Translations under genes and position numbers: made by a program
Part shown: positions 7,771 to 17,582 of the stretch, in pieces
How positions within the stretch are numbered: position 1 is the first letter of the stretch
How the letters are laid out: each line of letters starts with the position of its first letter
Notes under the pieces: model-generated
What the model saw: the letters and a program-made list of their open reading frames with translations, nothing else
Database searches by the model: none
Told to the model about the DNA's origin: nothing
Origin: an uncultured Bacteroides sp.
Lineage (GTDB): Bacteria; Bacteroidota; Bacteroidia; Bacteroidales; Bacteroidaceae
Assembly (NCBI RefSeq): GCF_959029255.1
Contig: NZ_CAUFUE010000009.1
Span: 1 to 64,000, forward strand
Length of the DNA stretch: 64,000 nucleotides
Direction: 5' to 3'

Positions 7771-10038
7771 ATGGAAGAGAATGTAAGCCAGAAGGAGAAA
7801 GAGAAAGCCGAAGAAGAAATGATTGAACAGGCATTCCAGGGACTGTTAAACGATTACTTGGCAACTAAGCACCGCAAGCGTGTTGAGATTATAACCAAAG
7901 CTTTCAATTTTGCCAACCAGGCGCATAAGGGCATCAAACGCCGTTCGGGCGAACCCTACATCATGCATCCCATTGCCGTGGCAAAGATTGTTTGCAACGA
8001 AATAGGACTTGGTTCCACTTCTATCTGCTCGGCTCTGCTGCACGATGTGGTGGAAGATACCGATTATACCGTAGAAGATATCGAGAACATCTTCGGCCCC
8101 AAGATTGCCCAAATCGTTGACGGACTGACAAAAATATCCGGAGGTATCTTTGGTGACCGCGCTTCGGCACAGGCTGAGAATTTCAAGAAGTTGCTTCTCA
8201 CCATGTCCGACGACATACGCGTGATACTTATCAAGATAGCAGACCGGCTACACAATATGCGTACGCTCGGTTCTATGTTGCCCAACAAGCAATTCAAGAT
8301 TGCCGGTGAAACGCTTTATATCTACGCCCCGCTTGCCAACCGCCTGGGACTGTACAAAATTAAGACGGAATTGGAGAATCTGAGTTTCAGATATGAACAC
8401 CCGGAAGAATATCACGAAATAGAAGAGAAACTTGCCGCAACGGCCGTTGAACGCGACAAGGTATTCAATGAATTTACCGCTCCGATACGTGCCCAGCTCG
8501 ACAAGATGGGACTGAAGTACCATATCCTTGCGCGCGTGAAGTCCATCTACTCCATCTGGAACAAGATGCAGACCAAGCATGTTCCTTTCGAGGAAATCTA
8601 CGATTTGCTTGCCGTGCGAATTATTTTTGAGCCGCGCAACATGGAAGAAGAGTTAAATGATTGCTTTGACATCTATGTCACCATTTCCAAGATATACAAG
8701 CCTCATCCCGACCGGTTGCGCGACTGGGTGAGCCACCCGAAAGCTAATGGTTATCAGGCTTTGCACGTCACTCTTATGGGCAACAACGGACAATGGATTG
8801 AAGTCCAAATCCGTAGCGAGCGCATGAACGACGTTGCCGAACAAGGTTTCGCCGCCCACTGGAAATACAAAGAAGGTGGTGGTGGGGAAGATGAAGGGGA
8901 ACTGGAAAAGTGGCTACGCACCATCAAGGAAATACTTGATGACCCTCAACCGGATGCCATCGACTTCCTCGACACTATCAAACTAAATCTTTTCGCTTCG
9001 GAAATCTTTGTATTCACTCCGAAAGGCGAAATCAAGACGATGCCGCAGAATTCCACGGCACTGGACTTTGCCTTCTCCCTGCACACCGATATCGGTAGCC
9101 ACTGCATAGGCGCTAAAGTTAATCATAAGCTGGTGCCCCTGAGCCATAAACTGCAAAGCGGCGACCAGGTAGAGATATTAACCTCCAAATCGCAACGTGT
9201 TCAACCGGAGTGGGAAGTGTATGCCACCACCGCCCGTGCCCGTGCCAAGATTGCCTCCATCCTGCGTAAAGAGGCGAAAGCTTATCAGAAAGAGGGCGAA
9301 ACGATGTTAGCCGAGTTCTTCAAAAATGAAGATGTCCGCATTGACGATGCCGCATTGAATAAGCTGACAAGGTTGCATAATTTCCATACCCCCGATGAAC
9401 TGCTCGTCGCCATCGGAAGTAAAAAAATCGTATTGGGCGATGCGGATAAAAACGTATTTAAAGAGAAGCAAAGCAGTAACTGGAAAAAATATCTCACTTT
9501 CTCCTTTGGAAGCAAGGACAACAAGGATAGCAAAGATGCCAAGGAACAGCCTGAGGAAAAGACTTCACAGGAGAAAATCAATACCAAACAGATATTAAAA
9601 CTGACAGAGGAGACCATTTCGAAAAACTACATCATGGCGGACTGCTGTCATCCCATCCCCGGTGACGACGTGCTGGGTTACATCGATGAAGAAAACCGTG
9701 TCATCATTCACAAACGCCAGTGCCCTGTTGCCGCCCGTCTGAAGAGTAGTTACGGTAACCGAATTATTGCCACCGAATGGGATACGCACAAAGATTTGAC
9801 TTTCCTAGTCACCATATATATAAAAGGTATAGACTGCATGGGACTGCTGAACGAAGTGACACAGGTTATTTCACGCCAGTTGAATGTAAACATCCGCAAA
9901 CTGACGATTGAAACAATCGATGGCATTTTTGAAGGCAAGATACAACTCTATGTGCACGATGTAGACGACGTACGCTCTATCTGTAATAACCTGAAGCAGA
10001 TACAGAACATCAAGCAGGTAGTCAGAATAGAAGACTAA
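7771..10038 (+). CDS. Bifunctional (p)ppGpp synthetase/hydrolase RelA/SpoT
   Basis: Makes and degrades the stringent-response alarmone (p)ppGpp. The order is HD hydrolase domain with HDVVED near residue 91, RelA/SpoT synthetase domain (about 235-350), TGS domain beginning IFVFTPKGE near residue 412, a lysine-rich linker near 570-610, and a C-terminal ACT domain. With the intact HDxxED motif it is probably SpoT-like and bifunctional. I chose 7771 because AAAGGAG lies 8-14 bases before it, whereas the in-frame ATG at 7753 would leave almost no leader. The C-terminus overlaps the convergent MerR gene by 4 bases. Confidence 0.93.
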   Translation: MEENVSQKEKEKAEEEMIEQAFQGLLNDYLATKHRKRVEIITKAFNFANQAHKGIKRRSGEPYIMHPIAVAKIVCNEIGLGSTSICSALLHDVVEDTDYTVEDIENIFGPKIAQIVDGLTKISGGIFGDRASAQAENFKKLLLTMSDDIRVILIKIADRLHNMRTLGSMLPNKQFKIAGETLYIYAPLANRLGLYKIKTELENLSFRYEHPEEYHEIEEKLAATAVERDKVFNEFTAPIRAQLDKMGLKYHILARVKSIYSIWNKMQTKHVPFEEIYDLLAVRIIFEPRNMEEELNDCFDIYVTISKIYKPHPDRLRDWVSHPKANGYQALHVTLMGNNGQWIEVQIRSERMNDVAEQGFAAHWKYKEGGGGEDEGELEKWLRTIKEILDDPQPDAIDFLDTIKLNLFASEIFVFTPKGEIKTMPQNSTALDFAFSLHTDIGSHCIGAKVNHKLVPLSHKLQSGDQVEILTSKSQRVQPEWEVYATTARARAKIASILRKEAKAYQKEGETMLAEFFKNEDVRIDDAALNKLTRLHNFHTPDELLVAIGSKKIVLGDADKNVFKEKQSSNWKKYLTFSFGSKDNKDSKDAKEQPEEKTSQEKINTKQILKLTEETISKNYIMADCCHPIPGDDVLGYIDEENRVIIHKRQCPVAARLKSSYGNRIIATEWDTHKDLTFLVTIYIKGIDCMGLLNEVTQVISRQLNVNIRKLTIETIDGIFEGKIQLYVHDVDDVRSICNNLKQIQNIKQVVRIED

Positions 10039-10415
10039 GACAGGTTTTCTTTCAAATCATCTACTTGTTGATAAGTAAACGCATCCAGTGCGTCACGCAT
10101 ACCTACCAACTCTTCGCGAATAGATTTTAGCCTGTCTACAATCTCAAAATTGCGAAGAGTTGCTTCTTTATTATCTTTCATCCGCTGACGGGCACCGGGA
10201 AGAGTCATACCACGTTCTTTTACCAAATGATAGATAAGTTTAACCGTTTCAATATCCTCTTTTCGATATTGCCGTATACCACGCCCTCCCTTCTTGGGAT
10301 TGAGTTGGGGGAACTCTTTCTCCCAAAAACGAAGCAACGATTCGTTTACATCGAACATGGCCGCCACCTCACTAATGGAGTAATATAATTTCAGGTTTTT
10401 ATCTGTATTCAGCAT
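10035..10415 (-). CDS. MerR-family transcriptional regulator
   Basis: Small DNA-binding protein of 126 residues. The N-terminal winged helix-turn-helix is plain (YSISEVAAMFDVNESLLRFW from residue 11, then RQYRKEDIETVKLIYHLV), followed by a short helical dimerisation part. It lacks a cysteine-rich or large ligand-binding C-terminal domain, so no effector can be named. Its 3' end overlaps that of relA/spoT by 4 bases, and the M23 peptidase gene ends 36 bases upstream on the same strand, so the two may be co-transcribed. Confidence 0.88.
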   Translation of the reverse strand: MLNTDKNLKLYYSISEVAAMFDVNESLLRFWEKEFPQLNPKKGGRGIRQYRKEDIETVKLIYHLVKERGMTLPGARQRMKDNKEATLRNFEIVDRLKSIREELVGMRDALDAFTYQQVDDLKENLS

Positions 10416-10450
10416 ATCCGCGCTATCAATTAATCATTATCAATTATACA

Positions 10451-11419
10451 TTAATCAAGCACTTTACCGTGGTTGGCCGCAATCTGTATCATGCGGTCAT
10501 AGTCTTCGGCACTCAAATCCATAAAGTAATAGTTTACAGGATTTACGACCTGACCTTTCACATGTACCTCATAATGCAGGTGCGGTCCGGTACTTTTACC
10601 TGTACTTCCCACTTCTCCAATAACTTCACCGCGCACCACCCGCTTACCCAATTGCGTACGGAAGCCCTGCAAATGGGCATACCAAGTCTGATAACCAAAG
10701 CCGTGGTCTATCATAATGATATTTCCATAGCCTGTTTCCCACCCCATTTTGATAACAGTACCATCGCCCGTAGCATACACCTCCGTACCGGGATGAGCAG
10801 AAAAGTCCATACCGGCATGAAACTTAGTAGTACCATATATAGGGTCTATACGCGTTCCGTAACCGGAAGCGGTCTTGCGTAAATCTTTATTGGAAATAGG
10901 TTGGATGGCAGGAATACACTTCAACATTTCATCATGGTTCTTGCACATCTCCACCACATCATCGAAGGAACGTGACTGGATATAAAGTTGTTTGGTCAGC
11001 ATATCCATTCTCTGCGTAGTGTTGATAACCAAATCCGAGTTCGCCATATCCATCAGATGTTCATAACGGTTGGTACCGCCATAACCCGCCTTACGAATGG
11101 CCGTAGGAACAGGATCGGCCTGAAAAATCACGCGATAAAGGTTATCATCACGCTGCTGTATATCCTGCAACACTCCCATCGCCTCATCCAGCCGGTGGGA
11201 AAGCACGTTGTACTGTGCCTGTAGTTTACTATTTTCTTTTCTCAACTCCTTTTCCGACGGGGAGCCGAAGATTAACAACAATACGATGAAACTACCCGCA
11301 CCCAACCCCATGCCGAAAAACAAACGACGCAAAATGCTCAGCGCCCGCTGTCGTACAGTAGGATAGATACGGTCGTACGTCTGTGTCCTTGGATTATAAA
11401 TGTAGTAAACTTTGCGCAT
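10451..11419 (-). CDS. M23-family metallopeptidase (LytM domain)
   Basis: Predicted zinc endopeptidase cutting peptidoglycan cross-links. A short basic cytoplasmic start (MRKVYYIYNP), one membrane helix (about residues 32-52) and a coiled-coil segment (about 55-100) precede the LytM domain. Zinc ligands are visible as His201 and Asp205 in HAGMD and His282 in HLHYE, with catalytic His249 in YAHL. All key residues are present, so it should be active rather than a NlpD-type activator. I used the ATG at 11419; an 8-codon longer frame would need a TTG start. Confidence 0.9.
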   Translation of the reverse strand: MRKVYYIYNPRTQTYDRIYPTVRQRALSILRRLFFGMGLGAGSFIVLLLIFGSPSEKELRKENSKLQAQYNVLSHRLDEAMGVLQDIQQRDDNLYRVIFQADPVPTAIRKAGYGGTNRYEHLMDMANSDLVINTTQRMDMLTKQLYIQSRSFDDVVEMCKNHDEMLKCIPAIQPISNKDLRKTASGYGTRIDPIYGTTKFHAGMDFSAHPGTEVYATGDGTVIKMGWETGYGNIIMIDHGFGYQTWYAHLQGFRTQLGKRVVRGEVIGEVGSTGKSTGPHLHYEVHVKGQVVNPVNYYFMDLSAEDYDRMIQIAANHGKVLD

Positions 11420-11443
11420 CTTAGGAAATATTTCGCTTGTCAA

Positions 11444-11648
11444 TGCGGCAAAAGTAATAAAAACAAGCTATCTTTGCACAGTTTTTTCAAGAATTATAAG
11501 ATTTATGATTTATGATTTATGATTTATAAGAGGGGGAACGGAAGGCTAACAACCGGAAATACGTCCTTTTCTTTTAAATCATTCAAAGAGTAAACCATAA
11601 GTCGTATGCTGCAAAGAATAAAGAATAAATCATAAATCAGACAGATGT
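11444..11648. other. Intergenic region with short tandem repeats before alaS
   Basis: The region holds the alaS -7 box and, at about 11500-11527, three to four copies of the heptamer ATTTATG in tandem, with further related ATAAATCATAAATC sequence at about 11620-11638 in reverse sense. This AT-rich material lies inside the expected alaS leader. No gene is seen. Confidence 0.5.
11469..11476 (+). promoter_or_regulatory. -7 box for alaS
   Basis: TATCTTTG is a perfect TAnnTTTG. The expected start near 11480 gives alaS a leader of about 168 nt with ATTTATG repeats. No good TTTG box is found 19 bp upstream. Confidence 0.5.
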
Positions 11649-14270
11649 ATGTTGACTGCAAATGAAATCAGAGACTCGTTCAAGAGTTTCTTTGAAAGTA
11701 AAGGCCATCAAATTGTGCCTTCCGCACCGATGGTGATTAAAGATGACCCCACGCTGATGTTCACCAACGCGGGTATGAACCAGTTTAAAGATATTATTTT
11801 GGGTAACCACCCGGCGAAATACAAAAGAGTCGCGGACTCACAGAAATGCCTTCGCGTAAGCGGAAAGCATAACGACCTGGAAGAAGTAGGTCATGATACC
11901 TATCACCACACCATGTTTGAGATGCTGGGCAACTGGTCGTTTGGCGACTATTTCAAGAAAGAAGCTATTTCATGGGCATGGGAGTATCTGGTAGACGTGC
12001 TGAAACTGGACCCCAAGAACCTTTATGCTACCGTATTTGAAGGTAGCCCCGAAGAAGGTCTGGAACGTGATAACGAAGCTGCATCCTATTGGGAACAATT
12101 CTTGCCGAAAGACCATATTCTCAATGGAAACAAGCATGATAACTTTTGGGAAATGGGTGACACGGGTCCTTGCGGTCCGTGTTCCGAGATACACGTAGAC
12201 TCACGTTCGGAAGAAGAGAAAGCGCAAATCCCCGGTAGCGAACTGGTAAACAAAGATCATCCGCAAGTTATTGAGATTTGGAACCTTGTATTCATGCAGT
12301 TCAACCGCAAGGCCGACGGCAGTCTTGAAGGACTTCCCGCCAAGGTAATTGATACGGGCATGGGGTTTGAACGCTTGGTACGTACATTGCAAGGTAAAAC
12401 TTCCAACTATGATACGGACGTATTCCAACCGATATTGAAAGCCATCGGTGACATGGCAGGCAAGAAGTATGGCGAAGATGAAAAATCGGATATTGCCATG
12501 CGCGTTATTGCCGACCACATCCGCACCATTGCTTTCTCCATCACAGACGGCCAGTTGCCGAGCAATGCAAAGGCAGGTTATGTAATTCGCCGTATCCTCC
12601 GCCGTGCTGTTCGTTATGGTTATACATTCCTCGGACAAAAACAGGCATTTATGTATAAACTCCTCCCCGTACTGATTGAAAACATGGGGGATGCTTATCC
12701 TGAACTGAATGCGCAAAAAGAATTGATTGCCAAAGTAATCAAGGAAGAAGAAGACTCCTTCCTCCGCACTTTGGAAACCGGTATCCGCTTGCTGGACAAG
12801 ACAATGGCTGACACCAAAGCCGCCGGTAAGACTGAAATCAGCGGTAAGGATGCCTTTACATTGTATGACACGTTCGGTTTCCCGCTCGACCTCACGGAAC
12901 TTATTCTCCGCGAAAATGGCATGACTGCCGATATCAAAGAGTTCGACGCCGAAATGGAGAAACAGAAACAACGTGCCCGCAATGCCGCAGCTGTTGAAAC
13001 CGGTGACTGGATTACATTGAAAGAAGGTACCACTGAATTCGTGGGCTACGACTATACGGAATATGAAACATCCATCCTGCGCTATCGCCAGGTGAGACAG
13101 AAGAACCAGACTTTGTATCAAATTGTACTGGACAAGACTCCGTTCTATGCTGAAAGTGGTGGTCAGGTAGGTGATACAGGCGTATTGGTGAATGAATTTG
13201 AAACTATCGAAGTTATTGATACGAAGAAAGAAAATAACCTTCCCATCCATATCACCAAGAAGTTGCCCGAACATCTGGGAGTTCCCATGATGGCTTGCGT
13301 GGATACGGAAAAACGTGCCGCTTGTGCTGCCAACCACTCTGCCACCCACTTGCTGGATGCTGCATTGCGTGAAGTGCTGGGTGACCACGTGGAGCAGAAG
13401 GGTTCTTTAGTTACCCCTGACTCCCTGCGTTTCGACTTCTCTCACTTCCAGAAAGTAACGGATGAAGAACTTCGCCAGGTGGAGCACATTGCAAATGCCA
13501 AGATACGTGCCAATATACCTTTGAAAGAATACCGCAATATTCCTATCGAAGAAGCTAAGGAACTGGGTGCCATCGCACTTTTCGGTGAAAAGTATGGCGA
13601 CCATGTACGCGTTATCCAGTTCGGTTCTTCCATCGAGTTCTGTGGTGGTACACATGTTGCCGCTACCGGAAACATCGGAATGGTGAAGATTGTATCCGAA
13701 AGTTCTGTTGCTGCCGGTGTTCGCCGTATCGAGGCTTACACAGGTGCACGTGTAGAGGAAATGCTGGATACTTTCCAAGATACCATGCGTGACCTGAGAG
13801 CGCTTTTCAACAATGCGCCCGACTTATCCGGTGCAATCCGCAAGTATATCGAAGAAAACGCCGGATTGAAGAAACAGGTGGAAGACTTCATGAAAGAAAA
13901 GGAAGCGCAACTGAAAGAGAAACTGTTGCAAAACGCTCAAGAAGTGAACGGTGTAAAGGTTATCAAGTTCTGCGCAGCGATGATACCAGCCGATGCCGTC
14001 AAGAACATTGCTTTCCAGTTGCGTGGAGAAATCACGGAAAACCTTTTCTTCGTTGCCGGAACAGTATTTGAAGGTAAACCGATGCTAACAGTTATGCTAA
14101 GCGATAACCTCGTGGCCGGTGGTCTTAAAGCAGGTAACTTGGTGAAAGAAGCTGCCAAACTGATACAAGGTGGCGGTGGAGGTCAACCTCACTTCGCAAC
14201 TGCGGGTGGCAAAAACCCTGATGGATTGAGTGCTGCGGTAGACAAAGTTATGGAGTTGGCAGGGTTGTAA
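11649..14270 (+). CDS. alaS: Alanine-tRNA ligase
   Basis: Charges tRNA-Ala with alanine and edits mischarged serine or glycine. The 873-residue protein is full length: class II catalytic domain at the N-terminus (MLTANEIRDSFKSFF, then TFTNAGMNQF), tRNA-recognition region, editing domain with zinc-ligand motifs HSATH and CGGTH, and a C-terminal C-Ala domain ending in a Gly-rich GGGGGQPHFATAGG segment. A perfect 15-bp hairpin terminator follows. Single gene between divergent and convergent neighbours. Confidence 0.97.
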   Translation: MLTANEIRDSFKSFFESKGHQIVPSAPMVIKDDPTLMFTNAGMNQFKDIILGNHPAKYKRVADSQKCLRVSGKHNDLEEVGHDTYHHTMFEMLGNWSFGDYFKKEAISWAWEYLVDVLKLDPKNLYATVFEGSPEEGLERDNEAASYWEQFLPKDHILNGNKHDNFWEMGDTGPCGPCSEIHVDSRSEEEKAQIPGSELVNKDHPQVIEIWNLVFMQFNRKADGSLEGLPAKVIDTGMGFERLVRTLQGKTSNYDTDVFQPILKAIGDMAGKKYGEDEKSDIAMRVIADHIRTIAFSITDGQLPSNAKAGYVIRRILRRAVRYGYTFLGQKQAFMYKLLPVLIENMGDAYPELNAQKELIAKVIKEEEDSFLRTLETGIRLLDKTMADTKAAGKTEISGKDAFTLYDTFGFPLDLTELILRENGMTADIKEFDAEMEKQKQRARNAAAVETGDWITLKEGTTEFVGYDYTEYETSILRYRQVRQKNQTLYQIVLDKTPFYAESGGQVGDTGVLVNEFETIEVIDTKKENNLPIHITKKLPEHLGVPMMACVDTEKRAACAANHSATHLLDAALREVLGDHVEQKGSLVTPDSLRFDFSHFQKVTDEELRQVEHIANAKIRANIPLKEYRNIPIEEAKELGAIALFGEKYGDHVRVIQFGSSIEFCGGTHVAATGNIGMVKIVSESSVAAGVRRIEAYTGARVEEMLDTFQDTMRDLRALFNNAPDLSGAIRKYIEENAGLKKQVEDFMKEKEAQLKEKLLQNAQEVNGVKVIKFCAAMIPADAVKNIAFQLRGEITENLFFVAGTVFEGKPMLTVMLSDNLVAGGLKAGNLVKEAAKLIQGGGGGQPHFATAGGKNPDGLSAAVDKVMELAGL

Positions 14271-14300
14271 ATAATCGCTAACTGATTCTATTCAATAAAA

Positions 14301-14339
14301 ACTCCGCTTTCGACAAAGTGTCGAAAGCGGAGTTTCTTT
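14301..14339. terminator. Bidirectional intrinsic terminator after alaS
   Basis: A perfect 15-bp stem (14301-14315 with 14319-14333, loop AAG) is followed by TTCTTTAT on the + strand and, read on the - strand, by a T-rich tract from AATAAAA. It therefore serves alaS and the convergent lipoprotein gene. Confidence 0.9.
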
Positions 14340-14361
14340 ATATATAAAATTTAATCTGTTA

Positions 14362-15186
14362 TCATTCCTCCATTCTTAGACTGAACAATTCCCGAAGTAC
14401 AACCGTTACACCATCAGGCAACAAACCGGAAGGACAAAACTCCGTTATATTCTCAGCAAGTACACATCTTACCGTATTACTACCGCCAGAAGAAAGAGTC
14501 CGGATATAAAGTCTCTTCTCATTACCATAAGTAAATTGCCATACCGGTTGCGTATTTCCTTCTTCATCCTCTACGGGAATCGTATCGTAACGGCCAATAA
14601 GAGGCACATTTTCTTTTCCTTCCGAATAAATCTCCAGTACTCCCTTCTCCCCAAAAGAAGAAGCCCCCTCATCCGGTATCAACAGATAATATCCGTTATC
14701 TTTCAACCAAGGTCGTTCGGCAAGAGCTTTCTGTACATTAGCCAGCAAATCCATAGGTGCACCATCACTGATTGCATATTCACAAGCCATTTTCTTCATT
14801 TTATACTCATGCCGGTTTTTCACCGTTATATAAAGCTTAGTATCGGTACCCGAACCATCCGTAATGCGCAATACCGTTTGACCAGCCGCCAGAGGCTGCA
14901 CCTTGATACGCCGGTAACCATTGACATCCTCATCGAATGTTACAGCTGCCACAGACTCGTGTTCATTGAAAAGGTTGTAATTGCCATCACCGCCATCAAT
15001 GCCTAACACTATTTCTTCCGTATCGGTGATATACAACGTAACAGAAGAAACCAAGTTGCTACAAGTCCCGATTTGATAAATAGGTTCTACGCCTTCAAAG
15101 ATTACCATATCCCGATAATCTTCCTGACAACCGGCACCAACCAGCATCAGGCATACCAAAGCTATAATAGTATAAACATCTTTCAT
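14362..15186 (-). CDS. Lipoprotein of unknown function
   Basis: A 274-residue predicted lipoprotein: signal sequence MKDVYTIIALVCLMLVGAGC with the lipobox cysteine at residue 20. After it comes a beta-rich region that resembles a bacterial Ig-like repeat (LRITDGSGTDTKLYITVKN, about residues 105-125), then a domain without recognised motif. An earlier TTG at 15216 is in frame but would spoil the signal peptide. The neighbours (alaS, a helicase) give no functional clue. Conserved Bacteroides surface or periplasmic lipoprotein is the most that can be said. Confidence 0.75.
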   Translation of the reverse strand: MKDVYTIIALVCLMLVGAGCQEDYRDMVIFEGVEPIYQIGTCSNLVSSVTLYITDTEEIVLGIDGGDGNYNLFNEHESVAAVTFDEDVNGYRRIKVQPLAAGQTVLRITDGSGTDTKLYITVKNRHEYKMKKMACEYAISDGAPMDLLANVQKALAERPWLKDNGYYLLIPDEGASSFGEKGVLEIYSEGKENVPLIGRYDTIPVEDEEGNTQPVWQFTYGNEKRLYIRTLSSGGSNTVRCVLAENITEFCPSGLLPDGVTVVLRELFSLRMEE

Positions 15187-15253
15187 TGTATTTGATTTTA
15201 GTCGTTCTATATACAAAAATACAAAACAACTGTGAATACTGCATTGAAAACCA

Positions 15254-16717
15254 TCATTTTATTTGTTCCTCCGGATAATTCACCAGATACAATGTCCCCG
15301 TAGCCCGCGTAAATGCGGTATACAACCAACGGAAATAGTCCGGTGTCAGATATTCATCCGTCATGTACCCTTGGTCGAGAAAGACATTCTTCCATTGCCC
15401 ACCCTGCGCTTTATGGCAAGTCACGGCATACGCATATTTCACTTGTAAAGCATTATAATAGGGATCCGCTTTCATCTTCTTCATTCGTTCTCGTTTCACG
15501 GTTATATCGGCATAATCTTCGAGCACTGCATAGAAAAGGCGGTCATTATCAGCCTTAGGAAGTGCAGGCGCATCACTGCGCAAAGTATCCAACAGCAGAT
15601 TTACCTCCAGTTCGAAACCATTGTAATCGGGAAAAGACAGCGTGACATCCGCGAAACGGAAACCATATAATTCACGCGTGCGCCGAACCCTCCGGACAAC
15701 AGCCGTCTCACCATTGGCTATAAAATCGGGGACTTGCGCCACATCCTCTCTCTTCTCCCCGTTACGCAACATATCCGCTTGAAGCAGCTCAGTCCAATAA
15801 TAATTATTTTTCGCAACCATAAGCAAGTCGCCCGTATTCAATTCATCCTCACGCCAAAGAATTTGGGCGCGAATACCGTTATTGTAAATATTAGCCCGCT
15901 TGTTGGAACGGCATATCACAATGGTATCATCCATACCATCACGATTGTAGCACTGTTCCAAAGCATCAATCAATTCATTACCCGGCAGTACCTTAATGTC
16001 CGCAAAACCCGTCACTTTTATCTTCGGCAACGAAGTACAGTTATCCTCGGTAATCAGTTGCCGCAACCGGGTGGCATTCCACAAAATTCCCGACTGCTGT
16101 TCCTGCCTTACTACCTGAGTCAAGTTTACCTCAACAACTTCAAGTCCATATCCTTTTAAAGCTTCCGCGTAGAGAGCAGGACTTTGTTCTTCACCAACCG
16201 GCGGCAACTGTGCCGTATCCCCCATCAGCAACAGGCGACATCCCTGCCCGGAATACACGAATTGCACCAAGTCATCCAGCAATCGTCCCGTACCGAAGGC
16301 GGAACCCGACAATCCATCGTTGGAAATCATCGACGACTCATCTACTATATATAGAGTATGCGTTGTCAAATTATCGTTCACCGAGAAATTACTAAGCTCG
16401 TTAGAGAAAGATTGCTGTCTATAGATTTTTTTATGAATTGTAAACGCGGAATGTCCCGCGTATGCCGAAAACACTTTTGCCGCACGCCCCGTTGGAGCCA
16501 ATAAAATTGACTTTTGTTGTAACTTATCCAACGTTTTGACCAATGCACCCACCAACGAAGTTTTACCCGTTCCAGCATAACCACGAAGCAAGAAAACCAC
16601 CTCACTACGGGGCGATAGAAGAAACTCTGATAAAGATTTTACAGCAATTTCTTGCTCGGGAGTTGGTTGGTAAGGAAAATTTTCCTTAATTTGCCTTTCT
16701 AAATAGTTATTTATCAT
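15254..16717 (-). CDS. RecD-like ATP-dependent DNA helicase (superfamily 1)
   Basis: Predicted 5'-3' DNA helicase of the RecD/Dda type, 487 residues. Walker A GYAGTGKTS is at residues 46-54, motif II appears as YIVDESSM, motif III as LLLMGDTAQLPPVGE, and the C-terminal UvrD_C_2 segment as VTCHKAQGGQWKNVFLD. It lacks the long N-terminal extension of RecD2, so it is the short Bacteroidetes form. Probably acts in recombination or repair. Transcribed alone, divergent from the next gene. Confidence 0.88.
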   Translation of the reverse strand: MINNYLERQIKENFPYQPTPEQEIAVKSLSEFLLSPRSEVVFLLRGYAGTGKTSLVGALVKTLDKLQQKSILLAPTGRAAKVFSAYAGHSAFTIHKKIYRQQSFSNELSNFSVNDNLTTHTLYIVDESSMISNDGLSGSAFGTGRLLDDLVQFVYSGQGCRLLLMGDTAQLPPVGEEQSPALYAEALKGYGLEVVEVNLTQVVRQEQQSGILWNATRLRQLITEDNCTSLPKIKVTGFADIKVLPGNELIDALEQCYNRDGMDDTIVICRSNKRANIYNNGIRAQILWREDELNTGDLLMVAKNNYYWTELLQADMLRNGEKREDVAQVPDFIANGETAVVRRVRRTRELYGFRFADVTLSFPDYNGFELEVNLLLDTLRSDAPALPKADNDRLFYAVLEDYADITVKRERMKKMKADPYYNALQVKYAYAVTCHKAQGGQWKNVFLDQGYMTDEYLTPDYFRWLYTAFTRATGTLYLVNYPEEQIK

Positions 16718-16769
16718 TTTTGTAACAGAAAAAAGTAAAGGGAACTATCGTTTTTAAATTAATTTCTTT

Positions 16770-16777
16770 TATTTTTG
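16770..16777 (+). promoter_or_regulatory. -7 box for the 16813 gene
   Basis: TATTTTTG fits TAnnTTTG, with the ATG 36 bases further on. No clear -33 box. Confidence 0.5.
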
Positions 16778-16812
16778 CGGTGCGAATATAACAACTAAAA
16801 AACATATTTATC

Positions 16813-17499
16813 ATGAAAACAGTATTTAATATCGTTTTAGGCTTGTGTGCTCTGGTCTTGGTTTATATCTGCTATACCAGCATTATGGGTCCTATAAACT
16901 TTGAAAAAGCTAAAAAGCACAGAGATGCAGCGGTCATCGCTCGCCTGATTGACATTCGCAAGGCACAAATGGAGTATCGCGGTCTGCATGACCAGCAATA
17001 CACTGCTAGTTTTGACTCGCTGATTGATTTCGTTAAAAACCAGAAACTTCCTTTCATCTACAAACAAGGTGAATTGAGCGATAAGCAATTGGAAGACGGT
17101 CTTACTGAAAAGAAGGCTATCAACATCATCAACAAAGCAAAGAAAACCGGTAATTACGCTGATGTTAAGAAATGGGGACTGGAAAACTTCAAACGCGATA
17201 CCATGTGGGTAGCTGTTTTGGATACAATTTTCCCAAAAGGTTTCAACGCCGACTCTATGAGATATGTTCCTTTCGGAAACGGTGCACAGTTTGAAATGGC
17301 TATCAAGAATGATACAGCTAAATCCGGTGCTCCTTTCTGTCTGCTCGAAGTTAAGACTCCGTACGATGTTTACCTGAACGGTCTGGACAAGCAAGAAATT
17401 GCTAACTTGAAAGACTTGCAAACCAAGTTGGGTAAATATTCCGGTCTGATGATTGGTAGCTTGGAAACAGCTAACAACAACGCAGGTAACTGGGAATAA
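16813..17499 (+). CDS. Conserved hypothetical membrane-anchored protein
   Basis: Protein of 228 residues with one N-terminal membrane helix (about residues 5-24) and a long soluble, lysine-rich part. The arrangement NFEKAKKHRDAAVIARLIDIRKAQMEYR after the helix recalls the start of pilin-like or pseudopilin-like proteins, but there is no prepilin cleavage motif, so no function is claimed. It has its own promoter and precedes DUF3822 and rsmD on the same strand. Confidence 0.7.
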   Translation: MKTVFNIVLGLCALVLVYICYTSIMGPINFEKAKKHRDAAVIARLIDIRKAQMEYRGLHDQQYTASFDSLIDFVKNQKLPFIYKQGELSDKQLEDGLTEKKAINIINKAKKTGNYADVKKWGLENFKRDTMWVAVLDTIFPKGFNADSMRYVPFGNGAQFEMAIKNDTAKSGAPFCLLEVKTPYDVYLNGLDKQEIANLKDLQTKLGKYSGLMIGSLETANNNAGNWE

Positions 17500-17582
17500 G
17501 TTTAAGTTCTTGAGTTTTTAAGGTCTTGAGGTCTTGAGTTTTTTGCAAACTTATGAACTCAAAAACTAAAAACCTAAAACCT
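17500..17582 (+). other. Intergenic short repeats before the DUF3822 gene
   Basis: The octamer TCTTGAG(T/G) occurs three times (about 17512, 17523, 17532), followed by AACTCAAAAACTAAAAACC near 17556, which is complementary to the GAGTTTTTAAGG-type tracts. The result is a weak AT-rich stem that might act as a terminator or attenuator between the two genes. Confidence 0.4.

Noticed and set aside
12201..13388. 395-codon antisense frame within alaS
   Set aside because: Shadow of the alaS coding strand; alaS is complete and conserved throughout this segment.
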